Source of the DNA: an uncultured Bacteroides sp.
Lineage (GTDB): Bacteria > Bacteroidota > Bacteroidia > Bacteroidales > Bacteroidaceae
Reading direction: 5' to 3'
Length of the DNA stretch: 64,000 nt
NCBI GenBank assembly: GCA_900551445.1
Contig: URWA01000006.1
Span: forward strand, 1-64,000
The stretch's first letter is position 1. Each line of letters starts with the position of its first letter. A model generated the notes under the pieces. The model saw only the letters and a list, made by a program, of their open reading frames with translations. It was not told the origin of the DNA and searched no databases. A program made the translations under genes and the position numbers. This document shows, piece after piece, positions 25,382-34,120 of the stretch.

Positions 25382-27766
25382 ATGAATCTGACAGAAATCC
25401 GTATCATCAAGCGCGACGGAAAGCAGGAGAACTTTTCGGCCGCCAAAATCACCAATGCCATCGGCAAAGCGTTCAAGGCAACCGGCATCGACTTCCAGGA
25501 GGAAGAAATAGAAGCCATCACCCGGCAGGTGGTGTCGCATTTCACCCAGCAGACCATCGGGGTGGAAGACATCCAGGACCTCGTGGAAAACGAACTGATG
25601 AAGGTACAGCCGGAGGTGGCCAAGAAATACATCATCTACCGCCAGTGGCGCAACACCGAACGGGAGCGCAAGACCCACATCAAGCACATCATGGACGGCA
25701 TCGTGGCCATCGACAAGAACGATGTAAACCTGAGCAATGCCAACATGTCGAGCCATACGCCGGCCGGACAGATGATGACGTTCGCTTCTGAAATCACCAA
25801 GGATTATACCTATAAATATTTGCTGCCCAAGCAGTATACCGAGGCACACCAGTTGGGCGACATCCACATTCACGACCTGGATTATTACCCCACTAAAACG
25901 ACAACCTGTATCCAGTACGACCTGGACGACCTGTTCGAACGGGGTTTCCACACCAAAAACGGCAGCATCCGTACGCCGCAATCCATCCAAAGCTATGCCA
26001 CACTGGCCACCATCATCTTCCAGACCAACCAAAACGAGCAGCATGGAGGACAGGCCATTCCGGCTTTCGACTTCTTCATGGCCAAAGGGGTACTGAAAAG
26101 TTTCCAGAAAATACTGACCACGCACCTCAGCCTGTTGTTCGACCTCAAAGGAATAGAAACCGACGAAAAAGAAATCCTTCAGGGCATACGCACACATTTC
26201 CACAGCATCGAAGCCGGAGAAGAAACACGTACTGCTTACCTCAGCTTTCTGGCCGACAAAGGACTCACGCTGACACAGGAGGAACTGGCTTACGTGTTGC
26301 GCAAGACACTGGCTCAGACTCGCAAAGACACGCACCAGGCCATGGAAGGCTTCATCCACAACCTGAACACCATGCATTCCCGCGGAGGAAACCAAGTGGT
26401 TTTCAGTTCCATCAATTACGGTACCGACACCTCGGCCGAGGGAAGAATGGTCATTCAGGAACTGCTGAAAGCCACTATCGAAGGCTTGGGCAACCACGGA
26501 GAAGTACCGGTGTTCCCGATTCAGATTTTCAAGGTCAAGGACGGGGTGACTTATTCCGAGGCCGACTACCAGCTGGCCATGCAGGACTTTGAAGCGGCCC
26601 TGGAAGGGAAGGTGACTTTCGAATGTCCGAACTTCGACCTCTTCCTGCAGGCTTGCCGCACCACAGCCAAGGCGTTGTTCCCGAACTTCATGTTTCTAGA
26701 CACTCCTTTCAACATGCACGAGAAATGGCGGGCCGACGACCCGAAACGCTACCGCTACGAGCTGGCGACCATGGGATGCCGTACCCGTGTGTTTGAGAAC
26801 CTGCACGGAGAAAAGACCTCACTGGGACGAGGCAATCTCTCTTTCACGACCATGAACCTGCCGCGACTGGCCATCGAAGCGCATCGCAAAGCGGAGGCCC
26901 TTGTGGATGAGACTCCGGAAAACCGTCTGGAAAAGGCCCGGGAATTCTTCCTCCAGTCGGTGCACTCCATGGCGGAATTCATTGCCGAGCAATTGTACAC
27001 CCGCTACCAATACCAACGTACGGCCCTCGCCCGGCAGTTCCCGTTCATGATGGGCAACAACGTATGGAAAGGCGGAGCACAGCGTCATCCGAACGAAGAG
27101 GTAGGCGACGTGCTGAACCAGGGTACCTTGGGAATCGGCTTCATCGGAGGACACAACGCCATGGTGGCGCTCTACGGACAGGGACACGGACATAATCCGA
27201 AAGCCTGGGAAACGCTCTATGCGGCCGTGGAAGAAATGAACAAAGTGGCAGAGGCTTATAAGCAGAAATACGGTTTGAACTATTCCGTGCTGGCTACCCC
27301 GGCAGAAGGGCTTTCCGGCCGTTTCACTCGGATGGACAAACGGAAATACGGTATCATCGAAGGAGTGAACGACCGCGACTACTATGTCAATTCGTTCCAT
27401 GTGGACGTAAAAGAGCCGATTACGATTGTGGAGAAGATCAAGCGGGAAGCTCCTTTCCATGCCTTGACCAGAGGCGGGCACATCACCTACGTGGAACTGG
27501 ACGGAGAGGCACAGAAGAACGTGAAGGCCATCGCCAAGATTGTCAAGGTGATGCACGACGAACAGATTGGCTACGGCTCCATCAACCATCCGGTAGACAC
27601 CTGCCACGACTGCGGTTACAAGGGCGTCATCTACAGCCGCTGCCCGGTGTGCAACGGGGAAAACATCCTGCGCATGCGCCGAATCACCGGTTATCTGACA
27701 GGCGACCTCAACAGTTGGAACTCGGCCAAGCGGGCGGAAGAGCGTGACCGTGTAAAGCATGCATAA
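25382..27766 (+). CDS. nrdD: Anaerobic ribonucleoside-triphosphate reductase, class III
   Basis: Makes dNTPs from NTPs under anaerobiosis with a glycyl radical. The 794-residue protein has an N-terminal ATP-cone (about 1-95, RIIKRDGKQENFSAAKI) for allosteric control and the large ten-stranded barrel. A zinc site near the end is formed by four Cys in CHDCGYKGVIYSRCPVCNGE, and the radical site is the glycine of RRITGYL close to the C-terminus. In-frame ATGs at 25283 (inside the riboswitch) and 25355 exist; 25382 best fits the ATP-cone start, with 25355 possible. It is followed after 15 bases by its activase gene and preceded by a cobalamin riboswitch, a coherent regulatory logic when a B12-dependent reductase exists elsewhere in the genome. 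Confidence 0.96.
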   Translation: MNLTEIRIIKRDGKQENFSAAKITNAIGKAFKATGIDFQEEEIEAITRQVVSHFTQQTIGVEDIQDLVENELMKVQPEVAKKYIIYRQWRNTERERKTHIKHIMDGIVAIDKNDVNLSNANMSSHTPAGQMMTFASEITKDYTYKYLLPKQYTEAHQLGDIHIHDLDYYPTKTTTCIQYDLDDLFERGFHTKNGSIRTPQSIQSYATLATIIFQTNQNEQHGGQAIPAFDFFMAKGVLKSFQKILTTHLSLLFDLKGIETDEKEILQGIRTHFHSIEAGEETRTAYLSFLADKGLTLTQEELAYVLRKTLAQTRKDTHQAMEGFIHNLNTMHSRGGNQVVFSSINYGTDTSAEGRMVIQELLKATIEGLGNHGEVPVFPIQIFKVKDGVTYSEADYQLAMQDFEAALEGKVTFECPNFDLFLQACRTTAKALFPNFMFLDTPFNMHEKWRADDPKRYRYELATMGCRTRVFENLHGEKTSLGRGNLSFTTMNLPRLAIEAHRKAEALVDETPENRLEKAREFFLQSVHSMAEFIAEQLYTRYQYQRTALARQFPFMMGNNVWKGGAQRHPNEEVGDVLNQGTLGIGFIGGHNAMVALYGQGHGHNPKAWETLYAAVEEMNKVAEAYKQKYGLNYSVLATPAEGLSGRFTRMDKRKYGIIEGVNDRDYYVNSFHVDVKEPITIVEKIKREAPFHALTRGGHITYVELDGEAQKNVKAIAKIVKVMHDEQIGYGSINHPVDTCHDCGYKGVIYSRCPVCNGENILRMRRITGYLTGDLNSWNSAKRAEERDRVKHA

Positions 27767-27781
27767 CCCTTTTTACGAGTA

Positions 27782-28243
27782 ATGTTACATTATTTATATA
27801 CGTATCCAGAAACCATTGTCGACGGGGAAGGCATCCGGTACTCCATCTACCTGGCCGGGTGCAGCCACCGTTGCAAGGGTTGCCACAACCCGGAATCCTG
27901 GAACCCCCGGGCCGGGAAACCGCTCACACCGGAGGTGCTGGAGCAGATGATTCAGGAAATCAATGCCAATCCGTTGCTCGACGGAGTGACTTTCTCGGGA
28001 GGCGACCCCTTTTATAACCCGAAAGAGTTTCTTCCGGTTCTGAAAGCCATCAGCCAGCGCACGGGAATGCACATCTGGTGTTATACAGGCTACACCTACG
28101 AACAGCTCCTTCAGGACCCGGAACGCAAAGAACTCCTTTCCTACATCCATGTGCTGGTGGACGGCCCTTTCATTGAGTCGCTCTATTCCCCCTTTCTCGA
28201 CTTTTGTGGAAGCAGCAACCAGCGGATTCTTAAACTGAAATAG
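27782..28243 (+). CDS. nrdG: Anaerobic ribonucleotide reductase activase (radical SAM)
   Basis: Generates the glycyl radical on NrdD using S-adenosylmethionine and a [4Fe-4S] cluster. The 153-residue protein has the radical-SAM motif CSHRCKGC (CxxxCxxC) at about residues 26-33 followed by HNPESW, and the SAM-binding FSGGDP near residue 72. Length and motifs match class III reductase activases. It lies 15 bases after nrdD in the same operon and so under the same riboswitch. An 18-bp perfect inverted repeat 22 bases after its stop may end the transcript. Confidence 0.96.
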   Translation: MLHYLYTYPETIVDGEGIRYSIYLAGCSHRCKGCHNPESWNPRAGKPLTPEVLEQMIQEINANPLLDGVTFSGGDPFYNPKEFLPVLKAISQRTGMHIWCYTGYTYEQLLQDPERKELLSYIHVLVDGPFIESLYSPFLDFCGSSNQRILKLK

Positions 28244-28265
28244 GGCCTACGCCCTCTTTTTGACA

Positions 28266-28312
28266 AATGTCGCACTTTTAGTTACGAATTTATGAACTAA
28301 AAGTGCGACATT
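28266..28312. repeat. Perfect 18-bp inverted repeat after nrdG
   Basis: AATGTCGCACTTTTAGTT (28266-28283) and its exact reverse complement (28295-28312) flank an 11-base loop. It can act as the nrdDG terminator, though the following TCATTTTAT is a poor T-run. The perfection of the stem is unusual next to other terminators in the window. Confidence 0.75.
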
Positions 28313-28341
28313 CATTTTATCACTTTCTCCCAGTTTTCCAT

Positions 28342-28404
28342 CCGTTACCGCGCACAAAAATCACCGTTCCCGCACACGGTATTCCGTTTTCGCACACAAA
28401 GCCC
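28342..28404. repeat. Array B: three 20-22 bp repeats with CCGTTnCCGCACA core
   Basis: Units start at 28342 (CCGTTACCGCGCACAAA), 28364 (CCGTTCCCGCACACGG) and 28384 (CCGTTTTCGCACACAAA), spaced 22 and 20 bases. The core resembles the reverse complement of array A units (CGTTTCCGCAC). The following 70 bases up to the next promoter are AT-rich. Confidence 0.65.
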
Positions 28405-28471
28405 CAAATAGGCCATTTCTTGATTTATATCATGAAAACAACTATTTAATTAAAAAATAAGATACTACTTC

Positions 28472-28501
28472 TTGCAGTCAATGAAAAAAGATTTACCTTT
28501 G
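28472..28501 (+). promoter_or_regulatory. Strong promoter with no protein gene behind it
   Basis: TTG (28472-28474), a 19-base spacer and TACCTTTG (28494-28501) form a textbook Bacteroides promoter. Expected start of transcription is near 28508. No convincing reading frame follows. Confidence 0.7.
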
Positions 28502-28507
28502 CAGTGT

Positions 28508-28816
28508 GGTTGTGAAACCAAGAGGTAAAAAGAAAAAGAAATTATATAAGGTATTAGAGAAACGAAAGGTAAAAAGCAATTTATTTAAGGTATTAGCTAG
28601 ACTATTAAGGTATTAGATTATTTTTAAGTACAGGTATTAGATTTTAAAGGTAAAAGTTTTCAGGAATTAGGTTTGAGAAGGTATTGGAATATCTTCTGGT
28701 AAAAAGAAAAGGTAGAAAGGATAACAAAGACACAAAAATTAAGAAGATGAAAAGAACCCTTAAATGGGGGTTCTTTAGGAAGGCAGCGGAGGTTCTGATG
28801 AGCTCTCGCTTTTTTT
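28508..28816 (+). ncRNA. Candidate non-coding RNA with GGTA-type repeats
   Basis: Between a strong promoter and a terminator-like hairpin lies a purine-rich stretch of about 310 bases. It contains eleven related words at 28524, 28550, 28568, 28589, 28609, 28633, 28649, 28663, 28680, 28698 and 28711, mostly GGTATTAG or GGTAAAAG, spaced 13-26 bases. A 9-bp hairpin AAAGAACCC / GGGTTCTTT (28751-28776) follows the repeats. The frame at 28684-28920 runs through both hairpins and has no recognisable family. The repeats could be sites for an RNA-binding protein or antisense-type targets. Nothing I know matches it by name. Confidence 0.45.
28785..28816 (+). terminator. Terminator-like hairpin ending the candidate RNA
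   Basis: AGCG-GAG pairs with CTC-t-CGCT (one bulge) and is followed directly by seven T. The 200 bases from here to 29019 are AT-rich; I see no gene or repeat in them. Confidence 0.5.
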
Positions 28817-29019
28817 GTATCCATACGTCAGCTATCGGAAAGATACAAATTCACTTTCCTCCCTCACAAAACAATGACAATGCTTCTCACTACATCCTAA
28901 ATTTTTACAGCTCAACGTAAGAACTTGAGGGATTCGTTGAATAAACATAAATTTTAGCAAGCCTGAACAAAAAGAAAGCCTTATTCTTTACTTCATTCAC
29001 AAAATATAGAGGTATCCGC

Positions 29020-29058
29020 AAAAAACAGCGGAACGACTGTAAAAGCCATCCCGCTGTA
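29020..29058 (-). terminator. Terminator after the DPP IV-like peptidase gene
   Basis: On the minus strand ACAGCGG and CCGCTGT form the stem, followed by T6, 26 bases beyond the stop codon. Confidence 0.75.
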
Positions 29059-29083
29059 TAAAGTTATCTCACATGATGAGGAG

Positions 29084-31480
29084 TTATCGCTGCGGAATAT
29101 CGACCGAATCCTCCTGCTTTCCTTTCAGATATTTCGAGAAGAAATCCACCATGCGCCAGTAGAAATATTCATCCATGTCGCCGAAACCATGACGCTGTCC
29201 CGGCAGAATCAGCATGTCGAAACGTTTGTTGGCCCGAATCAGGGCATTGACCACCCGAATGGTGTTTCCCGGATGTACGTTGTTGTCGATGTCTCCGTGT
29301 ACCAGCATCAGGTGGCCCTTCAACTGTTTCACGATTTCCGGATTGGTGGCAATCTTATAGGCAAACGTCGTATCTCCCTTCTCGGAGACTTCTTCCTTCA
29401 CGCCATGATGGGTCTCACTCCACCAACGGTTGTAGATACGGTTGTCATGATTACCCGCACATGATACGGCAGCCTTGTAGAAATCCGGATACTGGCAAAT
29501 AGCCGCAGTCGACATGAATCCGCCTCCGGAATGTCCGTGGATACCTACCCGCGTGATATCGATGAAAGGATAACGCGCTGCCAGCTGCTCCACAGCTGCC
29601 TTATGGTCGGCCAACGGATAATCACGCATATTGCCGTAACCGTAGTTGTGATACCACTTGGAACGACTGGGGTGACCGCCACGCTGTCCGACGGTAATCA
29701 CGATAAATCCAGCCTGTGCCAGGCGGTCGGTACGCACACTCATCCGACGGAACGGATAATCCACGGCTTCTACCTGCGGACCCGGATAGACATAGTCAAT
29801 AATCGGATAAACCTTGGTAGAATCGAAATCAAACGGCTTGTACATTATGCCGTACAAATCGGTCACTCCGTCGGCTGCCTTTACCTTAAACGGTTCCGGG
29901 AACTGGTAACCGGCTGCTTTCAAGGAAGAAAAATCGCTTTCCTGTATCGTCATCACCTTGTTGCCGTTACGGTCCAACAAATCTGCACAAGGGATGGTAT
30001 TGGCCCGTGAATAATTGTCCACGAAGAAACGGGCCTCATCGTCCATCTCTACATCGTGGAAGAACTCCCCGTGTGTCAGCTGTTTCAATCCGCTGCCGTT
30101 TACATTGACCTTATAGAAATGTTCGTAATACGGATTCTCACCTTTCTCACGTCCGTTGGCTACAAAATACACGGTACGGGTAGCCTCGTCCACCTTCACC
30201 ACGCGTTCCACGTGCCAAGGGCCTTCCGTGATGCGGTTCTTCAGGTTTCCTTTGTCATCGTATAAATAGAGGTGTGCCCAACCGTCGCGTTCACTCCATT
30301 GGATAAACTCTTTACCTCCGTTCAGCACATGAATGGGACGGGTTTCCTGATAAGTATTCATCCGTTCCTTGACCACCGGCACAATGGAATCTTCTCCCAA
30401 AGTATAGGTACATACATCAATACGGTGCAAATCACGGCTGCTGCGGGTCAGGAAGAAACGCTGGTTATCGCCCTGCCAGATACGCGGTATCAGTTCCTTA
30501 TCGCGCTGTTTCTGCTCCAGCGGCTTTCCTTCCAAATCAATCGACTGGTTTTTCCAGGCTGCCGTACGGATTTCTTTCCGCGTACCCGCCTGCACATCGA
30601 ACAAATACAGATGATATTCCGGCATACCGGTCTCTCCCGGCATTTCATACTTATAGGTCTCCAGGGTAGGACGCGGTTCCGCAATGGAATTAATCACCCA
30701 CAAAGGTTTCACATTCCGCTGGTCCGCAATAATGGTGGCAAAGTACTTGGAGTCGGGCGACCAGTATCCCCATGCACCCCGGCGTTTGCCATTACACAAA
30801 GTGTCTGTGTTCAGTGTGCTGTAAGGAATACCATACCCGAAATCCGGCGTTCCGTCACTTGTCAGGCGCACCTCCACAATGGTACTGTCCTTCTCGTTCT
30901 TGCGGGCCTTCTGGTAATCGGCAATGCTCATGTAATACAAGTTACAGTCCTTGGCATAAATCACCCGCTGTCCGTCCGGCGATACGGAAGCCCAATTCAC
31001 TTCCTCCGGTTCTTTTTTCTTGTCCTTCAGGTGCGTCAGCTTCTGAGTAGGATAGTCGTACGAGAAATAGAACGTAGAGTCAGCTTTTGACACCACCTTG
31101 AACGTAAAAGTACGTCCGTCTTCCCCCGCCTTCAAATCAGCAATGGGCAACTGATGTGCCTCGAAGGGATCCTGCACAATTTCCGTCAACTGCGAAGCCA
31201 GGCGGTCCCGGTCGAACAACAAGTCCTTGCGCTTGGCAGTGGGATTGACCACATACCAGAACTTTCCTTCGCTGGTCTTATACTCAAACCAGAAATTCGT
31301 TCCCTGCTGGAACCAGTGCGGGTCGACCATAGTCGAAAACAACATCTTGTCGAGTTTACTCTTGGTAAACTTTTCCGCCTGGAGATAACCGGGCAGACGC
31401 TCTTCCGCCTCCCCACCCGAAATTGCCGTCAGGCAAAAGCCGCCACACAAGATAGCGGCCAATAGGATTTTCTTCCTCAT
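29084..31480 (-). CDS. S9 family peptidase, dipeptidyl peptidase IV type
   Basis: Secreted serine peptidase that removes N-terminal dipeptides, typically after Pro or Ala. The 798-residue protein has a signal peptide (about 1-22), a DPP IV N-terminal beta-propeller (about 90-510) and a C-terminal alpha/beta-hydrolase domain. The nucleophile Ser lies in GHSGGGF, the Asp in HGDIDNNV and the His in GQRHGFGD. The ATG at 31480 is chosen because it opens a clear signal peptide (MRKKILLAAILCGG); an in-frame start 39 bases upstream lacks one. It is last in a long leftward cluster after rseP. Gut Bacteroides DPP IV-like enzymes act on peptides and, in some cases, host incretins, but the specificity here is unknown. 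Confidence 0.92.
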   Translation of the reverse strand: MRKKILLAAILCGGFCLTAISGGEAEERLPGYLQAEKFTKSKLDKMLFSTMVDPHWFQQGTNFWFEYKTSEGKFWYVVNPTAKRKDLLFDRDRLASQLTEIVQDPFEAHQLPIADLKAGEDGRTFTFKVVSKADSTFYFSYDYPTQKLTHLKDKKKEPEEVNWASVSPDGQRVIYAKDCNLYYMSIADYQKARKNEKDSTIVEVRLTSDGTPDFGYGIPYSTLNTDTLCNGKRRGAWGYWSPDSKYFATIIADQRNVKPLWVINSIAEPRPTLETYKYEMPGETGMPEYHLYLFDVQAGTRKEIRTAAWKNQSIDLEGKPLEQKQRDKELIPRIWQGDNQRFFLTRSSRDLHRIDVCTYTLGEDSIVPVVKERMNTYQETRPIHVLNGGKEFIQWSERDGWAHLYLYDDKGNLKNRITEGPWHVERVVKVDEATRTVYFVANGREKGENPYYEHFYKVNVNGSGLKQLTHGEFFHDVEMDDEARFFVDNYSRANTIPCADLLDRNGNKVMTIQESDFSSLKAAGYQFPEPFKVKAADGVTDLYGIMYKPFDFDSTKVYPIIDYVYPGPQVEAVDYPFRRMSVRTDRLAQAGFIVITVGQRGGHPSRSKWYHNYGYGNMRDYPLADHKAAVEQLAARYPFIDITRVGIHGHSGGGFMSTAAICQYPDFYKAAVSCAGNHDNRIYNRWWSETHHGVKEEVSEKGDTTFAYKIATNPEIVKQLKGHLMLVHGDIDNNVHPGNTIRVVNALIRANKRFDMLILPGQRHGFGDMDEYFYWRMVDFFSKYLKGKQEDSVDIPQR

Positions 31481-31577
31481 TCCTTTTATTCTATTAGATG
31501 GATTACACAAAAAAGACACAAAGAACAGAGAAACCTTTCTCCGTGCCCTTGTGTCTTTATTTCATTTGATACTTTCG

Positions 31578-32918
31578 CTAAAACAAGAACCTCAACACAT
31601 CGTTGAAGTTGGCCCAGATGAGCAAGCCGAACAGCAGGAACATTCCCACCATCTGTGCATATTCCAGGAATTTGTCACTCGGCTTCCGGCGAGCGATAAT
31701 CTCGTACAGCAAGAACAAGACATGGCCACCGTCGAGTGCCGGTATCGGCAGAATGTTCATAAAGGCCAGGATGATGGACAAGAAAGCCGTCATTTCCCAG
31801 AAACGCTGCCAATCCCATACCTTCGGGAAGATACTTCCAATGGTAGCGAAACCTCCCACACTCTTGGCTCCTTCTTTCGTGAACACATATTTCATGTCGT
31901 TCACATAGCCTTTCAAGGTATTGACTCCTAAAGATACTCCAGCCGGGAAGGATTCAAAGAACCCGTAGGTCAGTGTGCGCTGCTTGTAGTTCACCAGACC
32001 TCCCATGGCCGCTACCTTAAACTGGTCGTCCGTCATGACCTTGACCGTATCCCGTACCCCTGCACGCGAATACACCAGCGTGAACTCACCCGAGGTCTTC
32101 TTATTCAGTTCGGCCTTGGCCTTCAAATCCGCCATATTGTCCAGAAACTCGTTCCAGGAAGTCATCGGTTTCCCGTCGAATGCCAGCAAGGAGTCTCCTT
32201 TCTGGACACCTGCTTTGGCGAAACCTCCCCCCGGCAATACTGAATCGACCACATTCGGATAGAACACATCCACGAACATCGGGTCTTCCTTCGCCACGTC
32301 CAGCAAGCTCAGCTCCGGCAACAAGATCTTCTTTTCCTGTCCCTTCCGCAACACAGTAACCTCACGGGCCTCCACAATGCTGCGAATCATGTCCATATTG
32401 AAACGGGTCAGTTCCTTGCCGTCGGCACTCTTCAAGATATCTCCGTCGCGGAACCCGATTTCCTGCGCATGCTCGTTGAACTTCATTCCCAGAGTCATGT
32501 CACTCAACGCCGTATAACGGTCGCCCCAGGTGAAGAGAATCATGGAATAGATGAACAAGGCCAGCAGAAAGTTCATCAAGACCCCTCCAATCATGACCAG
32601 CAGACGCTGCCAGGCCGGTTTGGAACGGAACTCCCACGGCTGGGCCGGCTGTTTCATCTGTTCGGTATCCATCGACTCGTCAATCATTCCCGAAATCTTG
32701 CAATATCCGCCTAGCGGCAACCATCCCACCCCGTATTCCGTATCACTGTTCTTCGGCTTGTATTTGAACAGCGAGAACCAAGGGTCAAAGAATATATAAA
32801 ACTTCTCCACCCGAATCTTGAACAGGCGGGCGAAGAAAAAATGTCCCCCCTCGTGAATAATCACCAGCAACGACAAGCTGAGAATCAACTGAAGGGCACG
32901 AATCAAAAATGTTTCCAT
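31578..32918 (-). CDS. rseP: RIP metalloprotease RseP (site-2 protease)
   Basis: Inner membrane zinc protease that cuts transmembrane segments, classically of anti-sigma factors. The 446-residue protein has the zinc motif HEGGH at residues 22-26 in the first helix, a periplasmic PDZ region, and the C-terminal third zinc-ligand motif NILPIPALDGGH. About four membrane helices are visible. It sits 40 bases after dxr, an old and widespread neighbourhood (dxr-rseP). The chain is internally complete and uses the first ATG after dxr. Confidence 0.95.
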   Translation of the reverse strand: METFLIRALQLILSLSLLVIIHEGGHFFFARLFKIRVEKFYIFFDPWFSLFKYKPKNSDTEYGVGWLPLGGYCKISGMIDESMDTEQMKQPAQPWEFRSKPAWQRLLVMIGGVLMNFLLALFIYSMILFTWGDRYTALSDMTLGMKFNEHAQEIGFRDGDILKSADGKELTRFNMDMIRSIVEAREVTVLRKGQEKKILLPELSLLDVAKEDPMFVDVFYPNVVDSVLPGGGFAKAGVQKGDSLLAFDGKPMTSWNEFLDNMADLKAKAELNKKTSGEFTLVYSRAGVRDTVKVMTDDQFKVAAMGGLVNYKQRTLTYGFFESFPAGVSLGVNTLKGYVNDMKYVFTKEGAKSVGGFATIGSIFPKVWDWQRFWEMTAFLSIILAFMNILPIPALDGGHVLFLLYEIIARRKPSDKFLEYAQMVGMFLLFGLLIWANFNDVLRFLF

Positions 32919-32958
32919 TTCTACTTAACTTCTTACTTAATTTATCTGATTACACTTC

Positions 32959-34116
32959 TTATTTCATTCCGTTAATCACCAGTTCCGCGGCAATGCGACG
33001 GGTTTCGGCATCAGTAGCCACATAATCGCCGTAAGTAGGCGTCTGGATGAAAGGTACGCGGCTCATTGCCTTTTCAATCACGTCGCTCATTCCCAAGAAC
33101 GAAATCTGGTCTTTCAGGAAAGCAGCCACCACCACCTCATTGGCCGCATTCACGATGCAAGGCATGTTTCCTCCCTGATGCAAAGCCTCGTAAGCCAGTG
33201 CCAGGTTGCGGAAACGCTGCGTGTCCGGCTTTTCGAAAGTCAACGTATTGTATTTGGCGAAATCCAGCCGCTCGCCCGAAAGATGCTCCCGCTTCGGATA
33301 CGAGAACGCATACTGGATGGGCAGACGCATGTCGGGTACACCCAGCTGGGCTTTCACCGCCCCGTCTTCAAATTCCACCATGGAATGAATCACCGACTGC
33401 GGATGCACCACCACTTCAATCTGCGCAGGAGTCACCCCAAACAGCCATTTGGCCTCAATCACCTCAAACCCCTTGTTCATCATGGAAGCGGAGTCTATCG
33501 TGATTTTCGCCCCCATCGACCAGTTGGGATGTTTCAGGGCCTGTTCCTTGGTCACTGTCTGCAACTGCTCCATGGTAAACGTGCGGAACGGACCACCCGA
33601 AGCCGTCAGAATCACCTTATGCACGGGATTGTTTATTTCCAAACACTGGAAAATGGCCGAATGTTCAGAATCTACCGGCAAAATCGGTGTCTTATACTGC
33701 TGGGCCAGTCCGGTAATCAGTTCCCCCGCCACCACCAGCGTTTCCTTATTGGCTAAAGCGATGACCTTACCCGCCTTGATGGCATTGATGGTCGGTTTCA
33801 GCCCCGCATATCCCACCATGGCTGTCAATACGATGTCGATAGGCTGCGACTCGACCACCTGACACAACGCCTCGGCTCCAGCATACACCTTCACCGGCTC
33901 GTCGGCCAGCGCTTCCTTCAACGCCGCATACTTGTCCTCATTCGCAATCACCACCACTTCCGGATGGAACTTGCGTGCCTGTTCAGCCAGCAATTCCACC
34001 TTGTTGTTGGCCGTAAGCGCATACACCTCATACAAATCCGGATGCTCCCCAATGACCTGAAGAGCCTGCGTACCGATGGATCCGGTAGAACCTAATATGG
34101 CAATCTGTTTTTTCAT
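32959..34116 (-). CDS. dxr: 1-deoxy-D-xylulose-5-phosphate reductoisomerase
   Basis: Converts DXP to 2-C-methyl-D-erythritol 4-phosphate with NADPH, the committed step of the MEP isoprenoid pathway; target of fosmidomycin. The 385-residue protein has the N-terminal NADPH loop ILGSTGSIG (residues 6-14), the metal-binding VDSEHSAIFQ, the loop TASGGPFR, and the substrate motif SMMNKGFEVIEA. The ATG at 34116 begins at MKKQIAILG, four bases after the stop of the M23 gene; longer in-frame starts would overlap that gene. It is in an operon with M23 upstream and rseP downstream. Confidence 0.97.
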   Translation of the reverse strand: MKKQIAILGSTGSIGTQALQVIGEHPDLYEVYALTANNKVELLAEQARKFHPEVVVIANEDKYAALKEALADEPVKVYAGAEALCQVVESQPIDIVLTAMVGYAGLKPTINAIKAGKVIALANKETLVVAGELITGLAQQYKTPILPVDSEHSAIFQCLEINNPVHKVILTASGGPFRTFTMEQLQTVTKEQALKHPNWSMGAKITIDSASMMNKGFEVIEAKWLFGVTPAQIEVVVHPQSVIHSMVEFEDGAVKAQLGVPDMRLPIQYAFSYPKREHLSGERLDFAKYNTLTFEKPDTQRFRNLALAYEALHQGGNMPCIVNAANEVVVAAFLKDQISFLGMSDVIEKAMSRVPFIQTPTYGDYVATDAETRRIAAELVINGMK

Positions 34117-34120
34117 AACT

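Noticed and set aside
28684..28920. 78-codon frame with MKRTLKWGFFRKAAEVLMS inside
   Set aside because: It crosses two hairpins including a terminator-like one, begins inside the repeat stretch and has no recognisable domain. A short peptide starting at 28747 cannot be excluded.
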